Shown here: piece by piece, positions 57,330 to 64,000 of the stretch
How the letters are laid out: every line of letters begins with the position of its first letter
How positions within the stretch are numbered: position 1 is the first letter of the stretch
DNA from: Mesorhizobium sp. 113-3-3
GTDB taxonomy: Bacteria > Pseudomonadota > Alphaproteobacteria > Rhizobiales > Rhizobiaceae
NCBI RefSeq assembly: GCF_016756495.1
Contig: NZ_AP023243.1
Coordinates: 186,001-250,000 of the forward strand
Direction of reading: 5' to 3'
DNA length: 64,000 bases
Position numbers and translations under genes: made by a program
Notes under the pieces: generated by a model
Databases searched by the model: none
The model's input: the letters and a program-made list of their open reading frames with translations, nothing else
What the model was told of the DNA's origin: nothing

Positions 57330-59237
57330 ATGGCTTCACGCTATCACGAGGTCTATGACGGCTGGAAACGCGACCCGGAACAATTCTGGGCGGACGCGGC
57401 CGGCGCCATCGACTGGTATTCGCCCTGGGACAAGGTGTTCGATGCCAGCGCCGGCGTCTATGGCCGCTGGTTTACGGGTGCCACCTGCAACACCTGCTAC
57501 AACGCCATCGACCGGCATGTCGCCGGCGGGCGCGCCGACCAGATCGCGCTGATTTATGACAGCGCCATCACCGGGACGGTCAAAAAATTCACCTATGCCG
57601 AGCTCAAGCGCGAGGTGGTGGCGCTGACCTCGGTGCTGAAGAACCAGGGCATCGCTAAGGGCGACCGTGTCATCATCTACATGCCGATGGTGGCGGAGGC
57701 GGCCATCGCCATGCTCGCCTGTTCCCGCATCGGCGCCGTGCATTCGGTCGTCTTCGGCGGCTTTGCCTCGCATGAACTGGCCACCCGCATCGATGATGCC
57801 AAACCGAAGCTGATCATTTCGGCCTCCTGCGGCCTGGAACCGGGCCGGGTCGTTGCCTACAAGCCGCTGCTCGACAAGGCGATCGAGATGTCGGGCCACA
57901 AGCCGGACGCCTGCCTGATCCTGCAGCGCGACCAGCTGCGCTGCGAACTGAAGGAGCATTTCGACATCGACTATGCCGACGCCGTCGCGCGCGAGCGGGC
58001 TGCCGGCGCCAATGTCGACTGCGTGCCGGTGCTGGCCACCGATCCGCTCTACATCATCTACACGTCGGGCACGACCGGCCAGCCCAAGGGCATCGTGCGC
58101 GACAATGGTGGCCACATGGTCGCGCTGAAATGGACGATGGAAAACGAGTTCGGCGTCAAGCCGGGCGAAGTGTTCTGGGCGGCATCCGATGTCGGCTGGG
58201 TGGTCGGCCATTCCTACATCGTCTACGGACCGCTGCTGCATGGCTGCACCAGCATCCTGTTCGAGGGCAAGCCGATCGGCACGCCCGACGCCGGCACCTA
58301 CTGGCGGGTGATCTCGGACCATGGCGTGGTCGCGCTGTTCACCGCGCCGACGGCGTTCCGGGCGATCAAGGGGCAGGATCCCAAGGGCGAATTCGTAGCC
58401 AAATACGATCTGTCGAAATTCCGCACGCTGTTCCTGGCGGGCGAGCGCGCAGACCCCGAAACCATCAAATGGGCGGAGCAGAAGCTCAGCGTGCCGGTGG
58501 TCGACCATTGGTGGCAGACCGAGACCGGTTCTCCGATGACCATCAATCCGGCGGGGCTCGGCCTGCTGCCGGTGAAATACGGTTCGCCTGGCGTGCCGAT
58601 GCCCGGCTACGACATCCGCGTGCTCGACGATGCCGGCCACGAAGTGCCGCGAGGGACGCTCGGCAATGTCGTGGTCAAACTGCCGCTGCCGGCGGGCTGC
58701 CTGCCGACGCTGTGGAACGCCGACCAGCGCTTCCGCCAGGCCTATCTCGACGAGTTCCCCGGCTTCTACAAGACGGCCGACGCCGGCATGATCGACGAGG
58801 ACGGCTATCTCTATGTGATGGCCCGCACCGACGACATCATCAATGTCGCCGGCCACCGGCTGTCGACCGGCGCCATGGAAGAGGTGCTGGCCGCCCATCC
58901 CGATGTCGCCGAATGCGCCGTCGTCGGCATCGCCGATGCGATGAAGGGGCAAATTCCGCTCGGCTTCGTGGTGCTGAACGCCGGTGCCGCGCGCGAGGGC
59001 GACGCCATCGAAAAGGAGGTCGTGGCGCTGGTGCGCGAGCGCATCGGCCCGGTCGCCGCCTTCAAGACCGTGGTGACGATCAAGCGCCTGCCCAAGACGC
59101 GGTCGGGCAAGATCCTGCGCGGCACCATGCAGAAGATCGCCGACAAGGAGGAATGGACGATGCCGGCGACCATCGACGACCCGGCCATCCTCGACGAGAT
59201 CACCGCTGCCATGAAGGCGCGCGGGATCGGAGTCTGA
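57330..59237 (+). CDS. prpE: Propionyl-CoA synthetase, PrpE type
   Basis: A 635-residue acyl-CoA synthetase. RYHEVYDGWKRDPEQFWADA at the start is typical of PrpE/ACSS3 proteins. The AMP-binding signature YTSGTTGQPKGIVRD, the WWQTETGSP acyl-AMP motif, GDGYLY-like DEDGYLYVMARTDD hinge and the catalytic Lys in PKTRSGKILRG are intact. It activates propionate (and less well acetate) to the CoA ester. GGGGAGG precedes the ATG. No methylcitrate-cycle gene is adjacent. Confidence 0.9.
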   Translation: MASRYHEVYDGWKRDPEQFWADAAGAIDWYSPWDKVFDASAGVYGRWFTGATCNTCYNAIDRHVAGGRADQIALIYDSAITGTVKKFTYAELKREVVALTSVLKNQGIAKGDRVIIYMPMVAEAAIAMLACSRIGAVHSVVFGGFASHELATRIDDAKPKLIISASCGLEPGRVVAYKPLLDKAIEMSGHKPDACLILQRDQLRCELKEHFDIDYADAVARERAAGANVDCVPVLATDPLYIIYTSGTTGQPKGIVRDNGGHMVALKWTMENEFGVKPGEVFWAASDVGWVVGHSYIVYGPLLHGCTSILFEGKPIGTPDAGTYWRVISDHGVVALFTAPTAFRAIKGQDPKGEFVAKYDLSKFRTLFLAGERADPETIKWAEQKLSVPVVDHWWQTETGSPMTINPAGLGLLPVKYGSPGVPMPGYDIRVLDDAGHEVPRGTLGNVVVKLPLPAGCLPTLWNADQRFRQAYLDEFPGFYKTADAGMIDEDGYLYVMARTDDIINVAGHRLSTGAMEEVLAAHPDVAECAVVGIADAMKGQIPLGFVVLNAGAAREGDAIEKEVVALVRERIGPVAAFKTVVTIKRLPKTRSGKILRGTMQKIADKEEWTMPATIDDPAILDEITAAMKARGIGV

Positions 59238-59384
59238 CAGGCATGCGGGGCGCCCGCGGCGCGCCGCCATTCGCGTATGTTGCGGCGCGGCGACGTTTGT
59301 GATCGCCGCATTGCTTGATCGTTTGTTGTGCGGCGCAGCATGACACCCTACACTTGACGCGGGGGGCCATCCGATCGGGATCGC

Positions 59385-60467
59385 ATGGCTCAGCAAAAGA
59401 TTTCATTCGGCGGTGTGGACATATTGCGATTCCTCGCTGCCGTGCTCGTCATGGTCTACCATTACGGATTCTGGGTCTGGGCCTATCCGGACGGCATCTC
59501 GGCACAGGCCACGGGCGGCGTGCCGGCGCAGCCCGTTATAGGCGCCTGGGTCGGGTCCGGCTGGGTCGGCGTCGAGATCTTCTTCGTCATCAGCGGCTTT
59601 GTCATCGCCTTCAGCGCCGAGAAATCGACGCCGCTGCGGTTTTTCGAGGCCAGGTTCAAACGGCTGGCACCGGCTGTCTGGATCTGCGCGCCGGTGACCG
59701 CCGTGCTGCTTCTTGCCATCGGCCTGAGCTGGCCGACCGACGCGGTGGTCCGGCTGGTCCGTACCGGCCTGTTCGCACCCTATGGTCCCTGGGTGGACAG
59801 CGTCTACTGGACACTCGGCATCGAGATCGCCTTCTACGCCGTCGTCTGGGCCTTGCTGCGGCTCGGCCGTTTCCATCTGATGGAGGCGGTCGCCATCGTC
59901 ATCGGCCTGATCAGCACGCTGTTCTGGTGCCTCTATTATCCGCTCGGCTGGGCGGACTTCGCCGAGACGCGGCTGCTGCAGCTCACTTTGGTGCATCACG
60001 GCTGCTTCTTCGCCGTCGGCGTGCTGCTCTGGCTGATGCGGTTCAAGGCACTGACGGCGCCTCGCCTTGGCTTCTGCCTGCTGTTCCTTGGCGGCGGCGT
60101 ACTTCAGATCGCCAGTTCGGTCGACGTCCACAGCATCAAGGTCAATACCGTGATGCCCTATGCGCCGCCGATCCTGATCTTCCTCTTCGCCATCGCGCTG
60201 ATGGCATGGTCGCTCCGGCTTGACCTCAGCTGGAGCGGCTGGCGCCGGATCGGCCTGATGACCTACCCGCTCTACCTGATCCACGACGTCGTCGGCGCGG
60301 CAATGCTCGGAGCGATGGTGCGTGCCGGAGTGCCTTATCTCCTGTCGATGGCAGTGGTCGCCGCGACCATGATCGCGGCAAGCTGGCTGGTGGCCGCCGA
60401 AGCCGAACCGCGCATCCGGCTGCTGCTCGACCACACCGTCTTCCGCTACCGGCTCAAAGCGGCGTAG
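59385..60467 (+). CDS. Acyltransferase family 3 membrane protein (OafA/NodX-like)
   Basis: A 360-residue integral membrane protein with about ten helices. FGGVDILRFLAAVLVMVYHY (8-27) has the family's Arg and His motif, followed by VGVEIFFVISGFVIAFSA, which is diagnostic of the acyltransferase 3 family. YPLYLIHDVVG is the late conserved motif. Such proteins transfer acetyl or other acyl groups to surface polysaccharides, LPS or Nod factors. The acceptor is unknown. Confidence 0.88.
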   Translation: MAQQKISFGGVDILRFLAAVLVMVYHYGFWVWAYPDGISAQATGGVPAQPVIGAWVGSGWVGVEIFFVISGFVIAFSAEKSTPLRFFEARFKRLAPAVWICAPVTAVLLLAIGLSWPTDAVVRLVRTGLFAPYGPWVDSVYWTLGIEIAFYAVVWALLRLGRFHLMEAVAIVIGLISTLFWCLYYPLGWADFAETRLLQLTLVHHGCFFAVGVLLWLMRFKALTAPRLGFCLLFLGGGVLQIASSVDVHSIKVNTVMPYAPPILIFLFAIALMAWSLRLDLSWSGWRRIGLMTYPLYLIHDVVGAAMLGAMVRAGVPYLLSMAVVAATMIAASWLVAAEAEPRIRLLLDHTVFRYRLKAA

Positions 60468-60687
60468 GCGTCTGGACATCGCCTGCGGCGCGATCAATGG
60501 CGTCGGTCAGCCGTTTCCGCTCCTTGTTGATCCACTGGCCTTCCAAGTAGTTTTGGAGAAACGCCTCGGCGAACCCGACAGGGTCCTGCCCGACGATCGC
60601 GCGGACCGGGGTTCCGTTCGCCGCGCTCTGGTCGCAAATATCCGCGAGATTCTCCAGCCGTGGCAGCCTCACCGCCACCCTTCTCAT
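60454..60687 (-). pseudogene. N-terminally truncated DUF1048 gene remnant
   Basis: A 77-residue frame whose residues 11-77 (LENLADICDQSAANGTPVRA, then DPVGFAEAFLQNYLEGQW) match the C-terminal two thirds of DUF1048 proteins, usually about 110 residues and paired with a PadR regulator. The first ten residues (MRRVAVRLPR) do not fit the family, and the normal N-terminal half is absent. The break lies on the side of the AvcD-like locus, so the gene was probably cut when that DNA arrived. It overlaps the acyltransferase gene end by 14 bases. Confidence 0.6.
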
Positions 60688-60769
60688 GATGTGTGCGGAT
60701 GTGATTGGCGTCCGGCAGGCCAGCTTGGAAACTTAAAGCGCAATAACGGCTACCGAGTTGACCACCAAT

Positions 60770-60973
60770 TTACCGTTTTCCGGCGGGAGTCCGAAAGATG
60801 CCAGAGCGAGCAACTCGCTCGACAGCCTCTCGGCGAATGGAAAGCGTTGCGGCATCCAAAAGTCGCACGACATTTCCAGCCTTGCCTGAGGCAACGCCGG
60901 TCCTTTGGCCGTTGCCGTTCCAGACGAATTCCAATTGATCGGAACGACCCGAGACATCCTTGCGCTTCGACAT
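60770..60973 (-). CDS. Small basic protein coupled to the dCTP-deaminase gene
   Basis: A 67-residue basic, soluble protein (MSKRKDVSGRSDQLEFVWNG...). AAAGGGG lies seven bases before the ATG, and only one base separates the upstream deaminase stop from this start, so the two are translationally coupled. No family was recognised. A helix-rich centre (VVRLLDAATLSIRREAVERV) could be a protein- or nucleic-acid-binding surface. It might be an accessory or regulatory component of the defence locus; this is inference from position. Confidence 0.6.
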   Translation of the reverse strand: MSKRKDVSGRSDQLEFVWNGNGQRTGVASGKAGNVVRLLDAATLSIRREAVERVARSGIFRTPAGKR

Positions 60974-60974
60974 G

Positions 60975-62567
60975 TCACGCCCCTTTGCCAATTGGTGTCT
61001 TTTCCTTATCGGTGAGATCGGCAATCACTTTAGACTCATATTCGGCTGGCGAATCAAGCGCCATTCGAAAGACAGGCACAGCCTTCATATGATCCACTGA
61101 CACCACGTGTCCGCCCTTCTTTCTCTCCCCAGCTTGCTGGAAAAGCCTGAGATAATTTCTAGGCGCCACCCCATCGAACTGACTAAAAATCACTTTTCCC
61201 TTTTGGTCGGGGTCTTCAGTGATGGCGTCCGAGTGGAGTACGGTTGCTAAGCTCTTTCGATATGGCTGGATATACACAACCGATTGGATTCCGGCGGCCA
61301 CTATGTGACGAGCGCAATTGTGGCACGGATAGGTGTTCGTATAAAGGGTTGATCCAACCAGTGAGTGCTTCCCCTCTCTCGCAACCCCAAGTATTGCATC
61401 CATCTCAGCGTGGATTGACCTAGAGAATTCTATTAAATCATCAATTCCGGTACCGTCGAGTATCTCTTCTGCCTTCTTCCTTTTCACGCCATCCTTGACT
61501 ATCACCGATTTTAGGATGCGGTCGACAATTGTGTCCTTGATAGCATTGCGCCGGATCTCGTTGTGGCAAATCTTTTGCTGCCACTTAAAGCATCGGTGAT
61601 CACTGTCCTCTATCCGATGCTTATCTTGACTCCAAACTGACTGATCGTCCTCGCGATACAAGCCGCCCCCGAACTTTGGAACGTCATTCCAGCCGACCGA
61701 TATTAATTCACCGTTTTTCGCAACGATTGCCGCTCCAACCTGCCGAGACATGCACGCTGAGTTCGACGCAGCTGAAGTAGCCTCATACATGGCGGACTCA
61801 GCACGAGTGGGCGTTCTAATCCTAGTACCGAATATAATATCGAGAAGTCGTTCTACGCTTGAATGCAGTTCCTCAGGCTTTTTATCATTACAGATAAAGA
61901 AATCTGCTTCAACGAATACCTTTCGCGTTTTCTGCCCAAACGTAGGATATTCATTCTGATCTCTATCAAGTATGGCATCAACTTCCTGGTGGCCCGCACC
62001 ATCGTCTAGCAACCGTTGCCTCCGCAAATTGTCCGGAGCAAACACGCCAAATAGGCAAAGGGTCTCGCCATATATCTGCTTCAGCAGAATAGACTCTTCG
62101 GGATTCTTGATAGAATCTATAATGTATGCCCGTCGGCCAGGAAGCGGCAGGCCTTCAGCCGTATACCCCTTCCTCTGCTTACGGAAGAGCACAATCTGCT
62201 CGACGGCTTTTTCGGCCAGATAATCACTTCCAAACTCTGAGCGAAGTTTATTTCCAATATCTTGCATTGCGGTAATGTACGCACCCAGTGGTTGCTTATC
62301 AGTAGGCGCTCTTCCTACTCTATACGCTTCGGCTTTAATAATTGTACTTGGCTTGATCGTCTGACAGACATCGTACCCGTATTTCTGAGAAAGGAGGTCC
62401 GATAGAAATTTTGCTGTAGTCGAGACGCCCGAAGCCACCGGGCCGACCAATGCTATGACAAGCTCTTGCGAAAGCCTATCGCCGATGGTTGTGGCAATTT
62501 TCTCGGGCTCGCTGTTGTCTTGCTTTAATACTGTGGCCGATTGGCTCACGATAATATCCCCCACCAT
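60975..62567 (-). CDS. Antiphage dCTP deaminase, AvcD-like (P-loop + cytidine deaminase)
   Basis: A 530-residue two-domain protein. Residues about 35-250 are a P-loop NTPase/kinase-like domain with Walker A-like GPVASGVST (42-50). Residues about 255-500 are a deoxycytidylate-deaminase domain with an ACMSRQVGAAIVAKNGELIS strand, catalytic HAEMDAI (His386, Glu388) and zinc ligands in PCHNC (414-418). This layout is that of AvcD and related antiphage dCTP deaminases, which deplete dCTP/dCMP on phage infection. Codons are AT-rich against the flanks. The ATG at 62567 has AGGGGA upstream. An ordinary dCMP deaminase would be about 150-180 residues. Confidence 0.85.
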   Translation of the reverse strand: MVGDIIVSQSATVLKQDNSEPEKIATTIGDRLSQELVIALVGPVASGVSTTAKFLSDLLSQKYGYDVCQTIKPSTIIKAEAYRVGRAPTDKQPLGAYITAMQDIGNKLRSEFGSDYLAEKAVEQIVLFRKQRKGYTAEGLPLPGRRAYIIDSIKNPEESILLKQIYGETLCLFGVFAPDNLRRQRLLDDGAGHQEVDAILDRDQNEYPTFGQKTRKVFVEADFFICNDKKPEELHSSVERLLDIIFGTRIRTPTRAESAMYEATSAASNSACMSRQVGAAIVAKNGELISVGWNDVPKFGGGLYREDDQSVWSQDKHRIEDSDHRCFKWQQKICHNEIRRNAIKDTIVDRILKSVIVKDGVKRKKAEEILDGTGIDDLIEFSRSIHAEMDAILGVAREGKHSLVGSTLYTNTYPCHNCARHIVAAGIQSVVYIQPYRKSLATVLHSDAITEDPDQKGKVIFSQFDGVAPRNYLRLFQQAGERKKGGHVVSVDHMKAVPVFRMALDSPAEYESKVIADLTDKEKTPIGKGA

Positions 62568-62901
62568 GTCCCCTGAGGTTACATAGCATAAGGCTTCTAA
62601 GCTGTTAACCGGCTCTGCATTTTCATGGTTTGAAAATCTTCAATTGGATTTTCAGACATCAGGTATGGCAAATCTCGCAGAACACTCGGAACCGCAAGGC
62701 CATTGGCGACGGTGTAAAGAGGTGAAGACGAGTCAAAATGGATGGTGGACAAAGCACGAGGGACCCGCTGAGGTCACCTTGTTGACGGCATTAGAATTTT
62801 CGCGGTCAAGCGGCGCCTCAATTTCCTGACCGGCGACCTGACACTGATCAGAACCGCCGACAGGCATGGAGATTGAAGCTGCTTGGGCAGCGGCCTACCG
62901 C
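62568..62901. other. Gene-free region upstream of the AvcD-like gene, with AT-rich hairpins
   Basis: No convincing gene lies here; a 61-codon plus-strand frame from 62644 lacks a ribosome-binding site and family. TGAAAATC (62631-62638) and GATTTTCA (62647-62654) form a perfect 8-bp stem, and an overlapping stem TTTTCA/TGAAAA lies at about 62620-62636. They are 55-90 bases upstream of the avcD-like start on the same strand. In Vibrio, the AvcI inhibitory RNA is encoded directly upstream of avcD, so a small RNA here is possible but unproven. Confidence 0.4.
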
Positions 62902-64000
62902 CTAGACCGTCGCCTTGCTGCGCACTTCGGACTTGTCGAGATAGTAGCTCGAATATTTGTCGAAGAATTTCTCCGACGCGCCGAACGATCCGTATTTGGC
63001 GAGCTTCTTCAGGTCGACCTTGTTCAGCACCGCGCCGACGATCTTGTTGGCGACATAGGGTTCGGATTCCAGCATCGACCGCACCATGGCGCGCGGCGTG
63101 CGGCCCCATTCGGTGACGAGCACGAAACCGTCGACCAACGGCGCGAAGGCCTTGGCGTCGACCACCGGACCGAGCGGCGGCAGGTCGACGACGATATACT
63201 CGAACGTCTCCTTGGCGTTCTCGATGAAGCGCCGCATTCCCGCCGAGGACAACAGTTCGCTGGTGTGCGAGAAGTTGCCGCGCAGCACGGCGGGGATGAT
63301 GGCGAGCTTGGTCTGCCGGTCGATCTTGCCGACGGATTGCCAGGTCTGGCCGTTGACCACGGCCTCCATCAGGCCTTGCTCGGCCTCCATGCCGAGGCTG
63401 CGGCTGAGGCCCGGATTGCGCAAGTCACCGTCGATGAGCAGCGTCCTGGCGCCGTTGGCGGCCAGCAGCCCGGCGAGATTGGCCGCGACCGTCGACTTGC
63501 CTTCGCCGGGAAGCACCGAGATGACGCCGACGACGCGGCTGCCCTGTCCTTCCATGACGACATCAAAGGCGATCTTGGCGCTGCGCAGCGTCTCGGAGAA
63601 CATCGACGCCGGCGCGTCGATGCTGACCCGCATGCGCGCCCGTCTTTCGATGGCCGCCGGCGACCTGGCTTTCTTGGCATCCGGCAGAGCCTCTGCCTGC
63701 TTGTCCTCCTTGGCGGGCCTGCTGCCGACGGTCGGCAAATAGCCGAGGAATTTGAGGCCGACGCGGTCGCGGACCTCCTCGCCGGTCCGGAAGAACCGCT
63801 CGTTGAACTCGTTGAGGCCGCCGAAGCCGGCGCCCATCAGCACGCCGAGCACGAGCGACAGGCCGAGCACGATGACGGTGCGCGGGCTCGAGGCGGAGAG
63901 CGGCGTCGAGGCGTCCGAGATGATACGGATCTTGCCGACCGGGAAGGATTGCTGCTGCGCGGCTTCCTCATAGCGGCCGAGGAAGGTCTGATAGAGCGTG
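62902..64000 (-). CDS. ExoP/Wzc-type polysaccharide co-polymerase with tyrosine autokinase domain (5' end outside window)
   Basis: The visible 365 C-terminal residues begin in the periplasmic domain (TLYQTFLGRYEEAAQQQSFP), run through the second transmembrane helix (TVIVLGLSLVLGVLMGAGFG), and end in a cytosolic BY-kinase domain with Walker A VLPGEGKSTVAANL, Walker A' LLIDGDLRNPG and a Tyr-containing tail (KYSSYYLDKSEVRSKATV). The ISDASTPLSASSP stretch before the helix is the usual Pro-rich segment. These proteins control chain length and export of exopolysaccharide such as succinoglycan. The frame is open to the window edge. Confidence 0.9.
   Translation of the reverse strand, partial: TLYQTFLGRYEEAAQQQSFPVGKIRIISDASTPLSASSPRTVIVLGLSLVLGVLMGAGFGGLNEFNERFFRTGEEVRDRVGLKFLGYLPTVGSRPAKEDKQAEALPDAKKARSPAAIERRARMRVSIDAPASMFSETLRSAKIAFDVVMEGQGSRVVGVISVLPGEGKSTVAANLAGLLAANGARTLLIDGDLRNPGLSRSLGMEAEQGLMEAVVNGQTWQSVGKIDRQTKLAIIPAVLRGNFSHTSELLSSAGMRRFIENAKETFEYIVVDLPPLGPVVDAKAFAPLVDGFVLVTEWGRTPRAMVRSMLESEPYVANKIVGAVLNKVDLKKLAKYGSFGASEKFFDKYSSYYLDKSEVRSKATV

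Noticed and set aside
62644..62829. 61-codon plus-strand frame upstream of the avcD-like gene
   Set aside because: No Shine-Dalgarno sequence, no recognised similarity, and it overlaps the hairpin region.

Overview
This 64 kb window is high-GC chromosomal DNA that looks like Mesorhizobium or a close relative (Alphaproteobacteria, Hyphomicrobiales). The indicators are a DmlA/DbjA-type haloalkane dehalogenase, an ActS/ActR (RegB/RegA) redox two-component pair, MmcB, an ExoP-type polysaccharide kinase, and many rhizobial-style palindromic intergenic elements. The genus is inferred from protein character; no rRNA or tRNA gene was seen.

Layout. 1-10.4 kb: truncated haloalkane dehalogenase with its TetR regulator and a perfect palindromic operator, FAD oxidoreductase, amidase broken by an in-frame TAG, class II glutamine amidotransferase, Lrp/AsnC regulator, dut, HAD phosphatase, PEP-mutase-like lyase, EI24 protein and a DMT exporter. 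10.6-24 kb: PfkB kinase, orphan ParS-like antitoxin, PAS-GGDEF diguanylate cyclase, malic enzyme (maeB type), mutS followed by a small AT-rich insertion that duplicates the mutS 3' end, aldo/keto reductase, and a copper operon (DUF305 plus CopA-type ATPase) with a CueR-type promoter. 24-44 kb: GT25 glycosyltransferase, glnD, murJ, trpS, usp, nfu, L,D-transpeptidase, cueR, SMR exporter, a gene-poor low-GC stretch, mmcB, nhaA, actR/actS, hrpB (carrying an in-frame palindromic repeat), DMT transporter and a PIG-L deacetylase.

44-56 kb holds one apparent operon. A six-gene ABC importer leads into a fused DhaK-DhaL kinase, separate DhaL, DhaM (EIIA only), HPr, Enzyme I, a small HTH-like protein and a stand-alone DhaK. 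It encodes uptake of a small polyol or ketose together with a complete dedicated phosphotransferase chain. A cluster of TGTTTAGT half-sites lies upstream. 56-60.5 kb: a 38-residue membrane peptide, a frameshifted DUF2259 gene, a prpE-type acyl-CoA synthetase and an acyltransferase.

60.5-62.6 kb is an AT-richer accessory patch. It encodes a two-domain P-loop/deoxycytidylate-deaminase protein of the antiphage AvcD/dCTP-deaminase type, with a tightly coupled 67-residue partner, next to a truncated DUF1048 remnant. The window ends inside an ExoP/Wzc-type exopolysaccharide tyrosine kinase gene. The best candidates for unusual biology are the AvcD-like locus, the self-contained Dha-PTS/ABC operon, the insertion at the mutS 3' end and the repeat embedded in hrpB.
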